From DATKYQ01 sp035528415 (GTDB lineage Bacteria > Myxococcota > B64-G9): a stretch of 64,000 bases of DNA. This document shows, piece by piece, positions 42,905 to 51,099 of the stretch. A program made the position numbers and the translations under genes. Below the pieces are notes generated by a model. That model saw only the letters and a program-made list of their open reading frames with translations, did not search any database and was not told the origin of the DNA. The stretch's first letter is position 1; each line of letters starts with the position of its first letter. The stretch is taken from contig DATKYQ010000008.1 of the NCBI GenBank assembly GCA_035528415.1, forward strand, positions 67,699 to 131,698. The letters are read 5' to 3'.

Positions 42905-44353
42905 GTGATCGCACGGATCTTGATCGCACTCGATCGTCAAAACACGCGCCGCAACCTGAAGAAACTCCTTTCCAGGCCGGATGTTATCGTCGATTTCCCC
43001 AAAAGCCGCGCAAATCTCTGGCAACGCATAGGCCGCGAGACCTGTGATCTGGTTGTCGTCGAGCGCTCGCTGATCCCTGAACCCACGAAGGAATCGCTGG
43101 GCAGGTACAAGAGCCTGCTGAACGCGCCCAGCCTGGTGGTGCTGGTTGAAAAGGACGATCCGGACGATCGCATGAATCTAACCACCGACGGTTGCGACGC
43201 GATCCTGAACGTGGGGCTACCTCCGGCGGAGTTGGCGGAGGCCATCTCCGCCATCATGGAGAGGCACCTCGAGCTGAGCCGAAAGGCCTTCTCGATGAGA
43301 AGCGTCAGGCAGCCTCCCCGGCTGGATGACTTCGTTTCTGAAAGCCCCATTATGAAGGAGTTCATGGACCTGGTGCAGCTGGTAGCGGGCAGCAAGACGT
43401 CGCTGCTCATAACCGGGGAGACCGGCGTGGGCAAGGAGAGGCTCGCCCGGGCTATCCACAATGACAACGACCGGCCCGGCGCTTTCGTCGCTGTCAACTG
43501 CGGGGCACTACCCGAGTCACTGCTCGAGAGCGAGTTGTTCGGGCACGAGCTGGGTGCATTCACTGGGGCGACACGCGCACGCCGGGGCTGCTTTGAACTG
43601 GCTCACCGGGGCACGATATTTCTCGACGAGATCGGCGAGATGCCCCAGCACCTGCAGGTTCGGCTTCTGCGGGTGCTTCAAGACCACGAGATTCAGCGAG
43701 TGGGCGGGGAATGGCCCTTCCATGTGGATGTCCGGGTCATGGCAGCCACCAGCCGGGATTTGAACGAAATGGCCAGGCAAAGAGAGTTTCGAAGCGACTT
43801 GCTCTACCGTCTCGGCGTGGTCAACCTGAAGGTACCACCCCTTCGAGAACGTAGTGAAGACATTCCGGCTCTGGCAAGAAGCTACGTCAGCCATTTCGCC
43901 GCGGAGACCGGCCGCGAGGTAGACGGCATCAGCGACGAGGTCCTGCGGGCACTCATGCGCTACGACTGGCCCGGCAACGTCCGCGAGTTGATCAACGTCA
44001 TCGAGCGCGCCATCCTGCTTTGCAAGGCCTCTCGTATCGAGCTTACGGACTTGCCGCATTCCTTCCACCTGAACAGCGTTCCCGCCAATATTCCGGAGTA
44101 CATCAACATACAGGACATCGAGGGCCTGCTTCTACCGCAGGCATGGTTCGAGCATCCGTTACGCGAGGCCCGCGGGTTGCTGGTGACTCAGTTCGAGAAG
44201 GCCTACATCTCATCGCTGCTGCGGGAAACAGCGGGGCGGATGGACGCAACGGCGCAGAGGGCGCAGATCACTACCCGCGCCCTGTTTGATAAGATGCAGC
44301 GCTATGGTCTGCGGAAAGAAGACTTCAAGCATAATGGTAACAGAAAACTATGA
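42905..44353 (+). CDS. Sigma-54-dependent activator with degenerate receiver
   Basis: A 482-residue activator. The first ~120 residues look like a receiver domain, but the expected phospho-acceptor Asp is replaced in CDLVVVERSLIP, so it is probably not phosphorylated. The AAA+ domain has Walker A GETGVGKE near 172 and the GAFTGA loop near 218; a Fis-type helix-turn-helix closes the protein. The GTG at 42905 is chosen because GGAGG lies eight bases upstream; the longer open frame from 42689 adds residues unlike any domain and would overlap the inverted repeat. It is probably the activator for two sigma-54-type promoters found on either side. Confidence 0.85.
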   Translation: MIARILIALDRQNTRRNLKKLLSRPDVIVDFPKSRANLWQRIGRETCDLVVVERSLIPEPTKESLGRYKSLLNAPSLVVLVEKDDPDDRMNLTTDGCDAILNVGLPPAELAEAISAIMERHLELSRKAFSMRSVRQPPRLDDFVSESPIMKEFMDLVQLVAGSKTSLLITGETGVGKERLARAIHNDNDRPGAFVAVNCGALPESLLESELFGHELGAFTGATRARRGCFELAHRGTIFLDEIGEMPQHLQVRLLRVLQDHEIQRVGGEWPFHVDVRVMAATSRDLNEMARQREFRSDLLYRLGVVNLKVPPLRERSEDIPALARSYVSHFAAETGREVDGISDEVLRALMRYDWPGNVRELINVIERAILLCKASRIELTDLPHSFHLNSVPANIPEYINIQDIEGLLLPQAWFEHPLREARGLLVTQFEKAYISSLLRETAGRMDATAQRAQITTRALFDKMQRYGLRKEDFKHNGNRKL

Positions 44354-44374
44354 GCCTTAACTTCTCGTTTTTTT

Positions 44375-44390
44375 CGGAAGTCATGTTCCG
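44375..44390. promoter_or_regulatory. Short palindrome upstream of a sigma-54 promoter
   Basis: CGGAA-GTCATG-TTCCG lies about 100 bases before the -24/-12 element at 44487, the usual distance for an enhancer site of a sigma-54 activator. With five-base arms it is weak evidence alone. Another small inverted repeat, CCGGG-TAACT-CCCGG, is at 44407-44421. Confidence 0.3.
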
Positions 44391-44486
44391 ATGCCGCCGA
44401 ATGAACCCGGGTAACTCCCGGTACTGGAGAAACCATTGTGGCAAATTAACTTGTGTTTCCTTTCAACCCGATATGGCGTATAGCTT

Positions 44487-44502
44487 TGGCACGAGATTTG
44501 GA
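44487..44502 (+). promoter_or_regulatory. Sigma-54 promoter-like element
   Basis: TGGCACGAGATTTGGA matches TGGCACG-N4-TTGCW with one mismatch (G for C at -12). Transcription would start near 44514, about 38 bases before the small secreted protein gene at 44552. The adjacent upstream gene encodes a sigma-54 activator. Confidence 0.5.
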
Positions 44503-44551
44503 TGGGAGCAGAGACCGGTAAAATGATTCTTAACTACCAAGGAGAAAAGAC

Positions 44552-44980
44552 ATGAAGAAAATCGCTATCAGCAGCACCGCACTATTCGTAGCCCTCGCGT
44601 TCCTGGCGGGTGCCCAGGCGCTGGCGGGAAAGGCGAAACCGGCGGCCAAGAAAGCAGCCAAGCTGCAGACCGTCCAAGGAGAAGTGGTCAAACTGACCAG
44701 CAAGAAGGGCAAGCTCACCGGCATTAGCCTCAAGGGCGAGAACGAGAAGATCTATCGCGTGTACATGAACGCCAAGAGCAAGAAACTCGCCAAGGAGTTT
44801 GCCGGTAAGAAGGTCGAAGTCTCGGCCGTTCTGACCACCAAGGGCACGAAGAAGAAGCCGGTAATGTGGCTCAACGTGAAGAGCTACAAGGCCGTCGAGG
44901 CGCCCGCCGACGAGGAACCCGCCAATGAGCCCGCCCCCAAGGAAGAGGGAGGGGCGACCGAAGAAGGCGGGGTAGAATAA
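44552..44980 (+). CDS. Secreted Lys-rich small protein, OB-like
   Basis: A 142-residue protein with a clear signal peptide, probable cleavage after ALA near residue 25. The Lys-rich mature part is predicted as short beta strands (VQGEVVKLTS, GISLKGENEKIYRVYM, KKVEVSAVL, VMWLNVKSYKAV), compatible with a small OB-type barrel at about 38-112. A Pro/Glu/Ala/Gly-rich acidic tail ends the protein. The arrangement of a beta barrel and acidic tail resembles the cytoplasmic protein at 35521. AAGGAG lies before the ATG. Its sigma-54 promoter and neighbouring activator suggest strong regulated expression in the periplasm. Confidence 0.65.
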   Translation: MKKIAISSTALFVALAFLAGAQALAGKAKPAAKKAAKLQTVQGEVVKLTSKKGKLTGISLKGENEKIYRVYMNAKSKKLAKEFAGKKVEVSAVLTTKGTKKKPVMWLNVKSYKAVEAPADEEPANEPAPKEEGGATEEGGVE

Positions 44981-45014
44981 AGAGCCGCGGAGTTGGTCCG
45001 GCCCCCGTGCCGGA

Positions 45015-45092
45015 TCAGCTCTTGCGTGAGCCCCCACCCCGGCGACGGCCTGTAAAGTAGGCCCCTAGTGCCACGATCGCTGCGGCACTCAT
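45015..45092 (-). CDS. Possible 25-residue membrane microprotein
   Basis: The ATG overlaps the stop of the 36-residue frame upstream as ATGA. The product has a hydrophobic segment (AAAIVALGAYF) followed by TGRRRGGGSRK, as in a tail-in-cytoplasm membrane segment. It could be translated by coupling, or be the second half of a single membrane protein split by a frameshift. Too short for a firm call. Confidence 0.3.
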   Translation of the reverse strand: MSAAAIVALGAYFTGRRRGGGSRKS

Positions 45093-45199
45093 ACCAGGTA
45101 GCCAAGCGCCGGGTGAAGCAGGTTCGCCACGACCATTCCGATTCCGGATATCAGCCCCAGTGGTTTCCTGTCTGTATCTTGCACCGGGTTCGCCGGCAT
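45089..45199 (-). CDS. Possible 36-residue membrane microprotein
   Basis: AAAGGA lies five bases before the ATG at 45199. The product has one hydrophobic segment (LGLISGIGMVVANLL) after a polar start (MPANPVQDTDRKP) and stops at LGYLV, where the next small frame begins by an ATGA overlap. Together the two would give a 60-residue protein with two membrane helices. Apart from this the 309-base gap 44981-45289 holds nothing I recognise. Confidence 0.35.
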   Translation of the reverse strand: MPANPVQDTDRKPLGLISGIGMVVANLLHPALGYLV

Positions 45200-45289
45200 G
45201 TGTATCCTTTCCCGGATGCATGTGCGGGCGGACAAGATAACTTCTTTCAATGGTAAAATGATGGGTAAACTTCCATCGAGGAGGCCCCG

Positions 45290-46552
45290 GTGAGGCTCCT
45301 GCTAGTCGCCGCCAACACGGAGCGCCTGAACATGCCTACCCTGCCGGTGGGCCTGGCCCAGGTGGCCGGGGCGGCCGGACGGGCCGGGCACCTGGTGGAC
45401 TTTCTCGATCTCATGTTCCAGCCGGATCCGCTGGATGCCGTGGGCAGGGCCATCGAGTCCACCCGGCCCGAGCTAATCGGCATCTCCATCCGCAACATAG
45501 ACGATCAGGACATTCAGAACCAGACGTTCCTGCTGGAGAAGGCCCGCGGCGTGGTGAATGCCTGCCGGCTGGGAGAAGTGCCGGTGGTGTTGGGCGGACC
45601 CGGCTACAGTATTTTTCCCCGGGAGGCGCTCAAGTACCTGGGCGCCGACATGGGTATCGCCGCAGACGGCGAAGGCGCTTTCTGTTCCCTGATCGAGCGG
45701 CTGGAGACAGGTAGTGATCTCGCCGATCTGGCCGGCCTGTACCTTCCCGGCCGTGAGGGCATAGACCCCGACTTCTCTCGGCCGCTTTCCGACTGTGCCG
45801 TGCCTGTCGAATACCTTGGCGGCTGCGCCGATCCTGCCAACCCCGACATATGGGTGCCGGTTCAAAGCCGCCGAGGATGTCCCAACGCCTGCAGCTACTG
45901 CTCCACCTTTCTCATCCAGGGGAAGACGATCCGCTCGACGCCGCCGGAGCTCGTGGTCGAGGGAGTCGAACGGCTTGCGCAGCGGGGATTTCACCGCTTT
46001 TTCTTCGTCGACAATTCCTTCAACATTCCCCGGGCCCACGCGCTCGAGCTGTGCCGGCTGCTTCGGCAACTGAAACCGCCAGTAGCGTGGCGTTGCATCC
46101 TCTACCCGGAGAAGGTGGACGAAGACCTGGTTGAAGCCATGGCCCGGGCCGGCTGCTGTCAGGTATCGCTGGGGTTCGAATCCGGCGACGAGCGCGTGCT
46201 CGAACAGATGAACAAACGCTTCAGTCCGGGTGACGTGCGCCATACGGTGGATCTTCTCGCCCATCATGGTATTCAGCGGCTGGGGTTTCTGCTGCTGGGC
46301 GGGCCGGGTGAGACACGTCAATCTGTCGAACGCAGCCTGGCCTTCGCCGACTCGCTCGGGCTGGAGGGGTTGAGGACAACCATCGGCCTCCGCATCTACC
46401 CGCACACTCCGCTAGAGCAGCGGGCCATCGAAGACGGTATTATCGAGAGGGACCGTGATCTGCTGCGCCCGCGCTTCTACCTGGCTCCGGCGCTCGATCC
46501 GTGGATTTTCGAGCGGGTAATGCCGGGAATGCATCGGCGGGAGGAAAAATGA
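45290..46552 (+). CDS. B12-binding radical SAM protein
   Basis: A 420-residue enzyme with a cobalamin-binding-like N-terminal domain (about 1-140) and a radical SAM domain with CPNACSYC near residue 196-203. FFFVDNSFNIPRAHA near 237 matches the usual second strand. The C-terminal ~90 residues carry the LGGPGETRQSVERSL region typical of this superfamily. Its substrate cannot be read. GAGGAGG precedes the GTG start. The stop overlaps the start of the next gene (ATGA), so it is coupled to a secreted protein, an unusual partner for a cytoplasmic radical SAM enzyme. Confidence 0.85.
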   Translation: MRLLLVAANTERLNMPTLPVGLAQVAGAAGRAGHLVDFLDLMFQPDPLDAVGRAIESTRPELIGISIRNIDDQDIQNQTFLLEKARGVVNACRLGEVPVVLGGPGYSIFPREALKYLGADMGIAADGEGAFCSLIERLETGSDLADLAGLYLPGREGIDPDFSRPLSDCAVPVEYLGGCADPANPDIWVPVQSRRGCPNACSYCSTFLIQGKTIRSTPPELVVEGVERLAQRGFHRFFFVDNSFNIPRAHALELCRLLRQLKPPVAWRCILYPEKVDEDLVEAMARAGCCQVSLGFESGDERVLEQMNKRFSPGDVRHTVDLLAHHGIQRLGFLLLGGPGETRQSVERSLAFADSLGLEGLRTTIGLRIYPHTPLEQRAIEDGIIERDRDLLRPRFYLAPALDPWIFERVMPGMHRREEK

Positions 46553-47853
46553 ACAGGAATTCGATCTGCACAGTCATTCTGATCCTGTCTACCACAGGCG
46601 CTCGGGCGTTCGGCGGACAGGCTGAGCTCAAGGTGGTCGTGCCCGGCGTCCACGCCTACGCCGGGGTTCCCGCGGGCACGGATGGCGTACTTTCGGACCT
46701 GCTGCTGAACGCCTTGCTTGCGCGCCACGGGGTGCATGCCACGGGGCCAGCCGATGTGCGGGCCCTGCTGACGGCCGAGCAGCAAAAGAACCTGCTGGGT
46801 TGCAGTGACGAAAGCTGCATGGCTGAGTTGGCTGGGGCGCTGGGTGCCGATTGGCTGATCGGCGGGAGCGTCGGTCGTCTCGAAGATCTCTTTGTGCTCA
46901 CTCTGCAACTGATCGACGCGCGCAAGGCGCGGGTGACCTCGCGCGCCTCGGTCAACCTGAAGAGTCTCAAGGACGCAACCGGCAAAATCGGCCCCTTGGT
47001 GGACGAGCTTCTGGGCGCGCGCCCGCGGCACAAGGTCGAGCCGGCCATTCTCGATCAGGCACCCACGGAAAAATACAAGTCCTTGGACCGGGCCGCCTTC
47101 TGTAAGCTCAACAAGGAATACGTCGGTCTGCTCGGCAAGGCGCCATACGACCCGCAGTTGGTTGAGCTGCGCCGGAAGATATTGCTGGATCTGGTATTGA
47201 CACCTTTCCAGCGCGAGTTCGACGCCAAGCGCTCATGCATCTGGACGCTGCAAGGCCGTCTGTCTGCCATTCTCAGACGCCAGCTAATCCGTTGCGCCAC
47301 AAGGAAGTGCGCCCTTGACACCAAGCATCGTCAGGCGGAGTTTGCCACATTCATCAGGCAGGTTGAGATCGTTCAGGACGAGTACGTCCGGGCGCTCAAG
47401 ATGGAGGAGAACGGCACGGGCAAGAGACTTACCGGTTTGCCGTTCGAGGTGAACGAGGTGCACCGGCAGGACACGACAGAAAGCGATGAAATTCGTGCAT
47501 ACCGGGCGGCATACCGATCGGCGGTCAAGATCCTGGACGGCGTATTCACGGCGGCCAGGAAAAAAAGACCAAAGACCCTACGGGCCTTTTTTAGGCCTCC
47601 GGATCCTTCGCGTTCAGTGACGGGCCCGCGAGAGGTTTTCCGGCAGTTGCGCAATTTTATCAGCCAGGGATACAAGTTGCGGACATGCCCGCTGGACGTG
47701 CTGTCGAACGCCGACATCGAGCAAGCAGCCGCGCGCTTCGGAAAAAAGCACGTCGTCGAGGGCTGCTGGCTGCGTGGGAAAAAAGATTCCGCTGCGCTCG
47801 GCATGGTCTGGATCACAAAGCACAAGGGTGTCTGGAAGATCGACCGCTGGTAG
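46549..47853 (+). CDS. Secreted protein with TolB/CsgG-like N-terminal domain
   Basis: A 434-residue protein with a signal peptide of about 21 residues. Residues about 25-145 match the pattern of outer-membrane assembly proteins with an anticodon-binding-like or TolB N-terminal fold: DLLLNALLARHGVHATGP, LLGCSDESCMAELAGALGAD and IGGSVGRLEDLFVLTLQLID. The C-terminal half (about 165-430) is Arg/Lys-rich, mostly helical, and unlike anything I know. Overlap by four bases with the radical SAM gene indicates coupling. Similar N-terminal segments occur in proteins that read a set of repeats; no precise role can be given. The gene is convergent with the next one. Confidence 0.6.
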   Translation: MNRNSICTVILILSTTGARAFGGQAELKVVVPGVHAYAGVPAGTDGVLSDLLLNALLARHGVHATGPADVRALLTAEQQKNLLGCSDESCMAELAGALGADWLIGGSVGRLEDLFVLTLQLIDARKARVTSRASVNLKSLKDATGKIGPLVDELLGARPRHKVEPAILDQAPTEKYKSLDRAAFCKLNKEYVGLLGKAPYDPQLVELRRKILLDLVLTPFQREFDAKRSCIWTLQGRLSAILRRQLIRCATRKCALDTKHRQAEFATFIRQVEIVQDEYVRALKMEENGTGKRLTGLPFEVNEVHRQDTTESDEIRAYRAAYRSAVKILDGVFTAARKKRPKTLRAFFRPPDPSRSVTGPREVFRQLRNFISQGYKLRTCPLDVLSNADIEQAAARFGKKHVVEGCWLRGKKDSAALGMVWITKHKGVWKIDRW

Positions 47854-47856
47854 AAT

Positions 47857-49830
47857 TCAGTGCCAGGCCAGGCAGCGACCGGGCGTATCGTCTTGCAATT
47901 GGCCCAGATAGCGGCCCAACCAGTATGCGACCAGGTAGTCCACTCCGGGATAGGTCAACTGCGGAGTGCCTTCGTCGAAAAGCTGCCATGGATTTCGCTG
48001 CCAGATGAAATCCGAGACCACCCTTTCGGCGACGTCGGCGGATTTGTCGCGGGTCGTCTGGTTGTCACAGCCCGACTGGTGCGGCAGGTAGCGCGAATCG
48101 GCGCGCAGGTCGACCGGCACTCGCACGCGCGGCGGAGGAGGAAAGCCGGCAAGCTGCTGGCCTGCAATCGTGGCCGCGCCGGCGTAGGCTACCGGATCGG
48201 CCGCCGTGTAGATGTAAAAGAAAAAGCAGTTCTTGGTGTGCTCGTGTTCGGGCCACATCTTGGCCCCCAACACCTCATCGAGGATCCGCAGTCGTGTGGG
48301 CGCATCATCCTCAAGCCGGGCAAGGTTGAACATGGGCTCCATAGCGATGTTGTTGGCGTAATAACTGCCGCCGCAGTTGTCGTTGTAAGACCATGTCTTG
48401 GCTACATCTATCCAGTAGCCGACGTTGTCGCCGGTGGCCGGAGGGTTATTATAGTAGTAGTCCCTGAAGGCGGAGTACTCCGCCTCGTAGCCGGGAATCC
48501 CATCGGTAACCTCCATGGCCACCCTGAAAAAAGAAGCCAGCATGACGGCACTGCCCGCCCGGGGGATATTCGCAAACGCCCCGAAGCCCGGCACCTGGCT
48601 GATCATGTCGCCCCAGTTGGGCATGAACTCCTGGAAACCCGAGATCTTCGAATTTGTAAAATCGCTTGTATCAAGATCGAAATGTATTGCGCCCTCTGCC
48701 GTCATCTCGCGGGTGCACAGCACCACGAAGCGCACGTTGACCTGCCGGACGGGCCAATCGGTTCCGTTCCAGGTTATCTGCAGCGGAACCGTTCTTTCAC
48801 GCATCAGCTCCTGCACCAGTTCGACGATATCATCGCGAATAAGCGCCCGGGTCTGTTCGTCCTGCTCGCCCAGTGCCTGGTAGGCCCAGGCGTATCCCAG
48901 CATGACTCCCTGGTATTGGTCGCGGCTGATGTCACCCAGGTAGTCATAAGCGTTGCCTTCATAGTCGATTCCGCAGTGGTGGTCGGGATCGGAGCAATCC
49001 AACTCGGTGTTCGAACTCTGGCCGGCGGGAGCAACCCAGCGGGCCAGCACGCCGGGATCGCCGCTGACGTTGAACCACAGGTGCAAAGTATTGACCAGCT
49101 CGATCGTCTGGCGCCGCGCGTCGGCCGAGCCGGTGGCCATCAGGCGCAAAGCCTCTGCGGCCAGGTAGGTCCCTGTCCAGATCGACGAGTCGCCCATGCC
49201 GCCGTGATAGACCACGTTGGTATAGTCGGGCGGATCGGAGTAGATGGCGTTGCTCACCCCGCCGAAGTAAAGCCCGTCGCGCCTGAGCCACATCTCGTAA
49301 GCCCGGGCGCGATCGTGCATCGAGCCGACCGGATCGGGAGTGACCCAGGCGGCGCCGTTCAGATCGAACAGCTCGCAGCTCTTGCCTCCCTGGCTCTCAC
49401 CCAGGTTGCAGGCATCCGCGCAGGCCCCGGCCACACACTCGCCCTGCAGGCAGCCCTTTCCGTCGGCGCAGATCTCCTCCCGCCAGCGCCGGCCCTGGGG
49501 CGTATCCGCGCAGAAGCGCCGCGTGATCTCGTCCGTGCAAAAGTTCTCGTCCGACGGACACTCGTTTGTCAGGCCGGGATCGCCGCCGGCATCGAAATCA
49601 CTATCACCCGACAGGTCCCCGTTATCCCCCGCATCGACTCCCCCGTCATCTCCCTGACTGTCCGCGACGTCATCTCCGGCATCGTCAACAAACCCGTCCG
49701 CGGCATCGATACCGCTGTCGGTGCCGCTATCGATACCCGCATCCCTTGTGCCGCTACCCGAGCAGGACGCGAGGGCCATCAAAGCCGCAAGTGCAATTAA
49801 AAACACAAGTCTGGTCGCAATCCTATCCAT
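47857..49830 (-). CDS. Asp/Gly-rich lipoprotein with toroid-like catalytic-type domain
   Basis: A 657-residue lipoprotein with lipobox LASC (Cys near 23). Residues about 25-95 are rich in Asp, Gly and Ser, a likely flexible linker. A cysteine-rich patch at about 95-150 follows. The rest is a helical domain: IWTGTYLAAEALRLMATG near 235, GVMLGYAWAYQAL near 317, VDYLVAYWLGRYLGQL near the end. The distribution resembles an alpha/alpha toroid such as those of glycoside hydrolases or lyases, but I see no definite catalytic pair. The ATG at 49830 fits AGGAG spacing better than 49836. A paralogue with a propeller is at 55137. Confidence 0.6.
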   Translation of the reverse strand: MDRIATRLVFLIALAALMALASCSGSGTRDAGIDSGTDSGIDAADGFVDDAGDDVADSQGDDGGVDAGDNGDLSGDSDFDAGGDPGLTNECPSDENFCTDEITRRFCADTPQGRRWREEICADGKGCLQGECVAGACADACNLGESQGGKSCELFDLNGAAWVTPDPVGSMHDRARAYEMWLRRDGLYFGGVSNAIYSDPPDYTNVVYHGGMGDSSIWTGTYLAAEALRLMATGSADARRQTIELVNTLHLWFNVSGDPGVLARWVAPAGQSSNTELDCSDPDHHCGIDYEGNAYDYLGDISRDQYQGVMLGYAWAYQALGEQDEQTRALIRDDIVELVQELMRERTVPLQITWNGTDWPVRQVNVRFVVLCTREMTAEGAIHFDLDTSDFTNSKISGFQEFMPNWGDMISQVPGFGAFANIPRAGSAVMLASFFRVAMEVTDGIPGYEAEYSAFRDYYYNNPPATGDNVGYWIDVAKTWSYNDNCGGSYYANNIAMEPMFNLARLEDDAPTRLRILDEVLGAKMWPEHEHTKNCFFFYIYTAADPVAYAGAATIAGQQLAGFPPPPRVRVPVDLRADSRYLPHQSGCDNQTTRDKSADVAERVVSDFIWQRNPWQLFDEGTPQLTYPGVDYLVAYWLGRYLGQLQDDTPGRCLAWH

Positions 49831-49959
49831 TTTCATTCTCCTGGAATTGACCGGGAGATAATGCCATCTTCTCGCGCCATTTGCCAGCTACGGGAAGTTT
49901 GACAGAAGTAGAACGAAAAAATAGAATCCGAGACGTTTCCTCGTCGATGGGAGTTTCCG

Positions 49960-50280
49960 ATGCTATGCGTTTTTTACGCGGTGCTCACACTCGCGCTCGT
50001 TTGTATGCTGGTGTCGGTGATTTGGGTCGTGCGTCTTTACCGTCTCACCCGCGGGGGAACCATCGGCCGCGTGGTTACGATCATGGCCGGTTTGATCTGC
50101 TTCTTCACGGCGGGATACGCGGCGGCCTTTTTTGTGCCCTACCTGCCCGCGACCTTTGCCATGATGCTGACCGCCTTTGTTTTCCTGTTCGGAGCAATCT
50201 TCGTCTTGATAGTGCTTTCGCTGATAGGTAAAACCATCCGGCGCGCTTTCGAACAACTGCAAATCGACCAAGATCAATGA
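49960..50280 (+). CDS. Small membrane protein with three hydrophobic segments
   Basis: A 106-residue protein with an N-terminal hydrophobic segment (about 2-26, LALVCMLVSVIWVV) and two more at about 45-62 and 70-95. Short charged loops and a C-terminal Arg/Gln-rich tail complete it. No family is recognised. GGGAG precedes the ATG at 49960. It overlaps the following small gene by four bases (ATGA), so the two are co-translated. Confidence 0.55.
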   Translation: MLCVFYAVLTLALVCMLVSVIWVVRLYRLTRGGTIGRVVTIMAGLICFFTAGYAAAFFVPYLPATFAMMLTAFVFLFGAIFVLIVLSLIGKTIRRAFEQLQIDQDQ

Positions 50281-50513
50281 GCGACGAACTGCAGAAAAAG
50301 CAACAGGCCAAGCGGGTTCTGCTGCAAGCCCTGGAGGGCAAAGCCAGCATCCTGCTGATAAGAAGGCTGCTCGATCGTCTGGAAAAGTGCACGCCGGACG
50401 AAGCGGGCATGAAAGCTTGCATCAAGGATATCACCGTGGCGGTGAAGTTGTTCGTGGATGAAGACGTCGGAAGAACGCTGGAACAGGAACTGTCCGCTTT
50501 GTGCAACTCCTGA
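50277..50513 (+). CDS. Small cytoplasmic protein of unknown function
   Basis: A 78-residue, mostly helical and charged protein (KAKRVLLQALEGK-like start, ILLIRRLLDRLEKCTPDE middle), ending with a Cys near the C-terminus. There is no signal or membrane segment. It is translated by ATGA overlap with the small membrane protein, so the two probably form a complex. I do not recognise a family. The next 126 bases up to 50640 contain no clear gene. Confidence 0.5.
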   Translation: MSDELQKKQQAKRVLLQALEGKASILLIRRLLDRLEKCTPDEAGMKACIKDITVAVKLFVDEDVGRTLEQELSALCNS

Positions 50514-50639
50514 GCCCCCTTCCGGTTGGATCTTTGAACACGTGAAGATCGAGGTCTCTCAATATACAAATGGGGATTACGGAAAGAGCTGGCTCCAGGT
50601 TAGTTCTGTGGGCTCATGTTCCAGGGCGGAGATTCCTTC

Positions 50640-51086
50640 CTAGCTCTGGATGGCAATCTGAGCCCGCAACAAGTCCGGCTCGAAGGCGAAGTAGATCAAG
50701 GTGCTTGGGCGTTGTGGACCTTGCATTATCCAACGGGCGTCCTGGGTATCGATCCGATCGTCCCCGCTGGGGTTGTCAGGGCGGTTGGGATCGGTAGCCA
50801 CTTGGATCCGGCGCCAGATTTCCTGGTAGCGCTCCCAGGAGTCCCCCGAAGTCGGCGGCGGGGTGCGCTTCAAGAAATGGTTGGTCTCGATCAACACGTC
50901 GGTTCGATCCAGCCCGCTGTATTGCCTTTCGCCCGGCGCCCGCAAGGTTGCGCCCGAATCGAACTGGTTGCCGTCCATCTCGAGGACCACCGCCACTCCG
51001 TCGCCCGGCTTGCCGATGCCGTATGGACTGGCAAACAATGCGTTCTGGGAGACGTACAACCGGCGCTGGCGACAGGTGGAAAGCAC
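50640..51086 (-). pseudogene. C-terminal part of a C45-type acyltransferase/amidohydrolase
   Basis: Only about 148 residues remain. TNHF (ETNHFLK near residue 93), SWERY near 109 and the end PSTLIYFAFEPD resemble the C-terminal part of C45 peptidases (acyl-CoA:6-aminopenicillanate acyltransferase group). The N-terminal half with the catalytic nucleophile is missing. The frame starts at a GTG 13 bases after the stop of the activator gene and stays open upstream into that gene, with no good ribosome binding site. It may be a broken remnant, or an independent small protein of similar fold. Confidence 0.5.
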
Positions 51087-51099
51087 GGCCTGGATTTGC

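Noticed and set aside
47860..49800. 646-residue open frame on the plus strand opposite the Asp/Gly-rich lipoprotein gene
   Set aside because: It is exactly antisense to a convincing lipoprotein gene. It has no start signal and its Val/Ala/Arg-rich composition is typical of the open antisense frame in GC-rich DNA.
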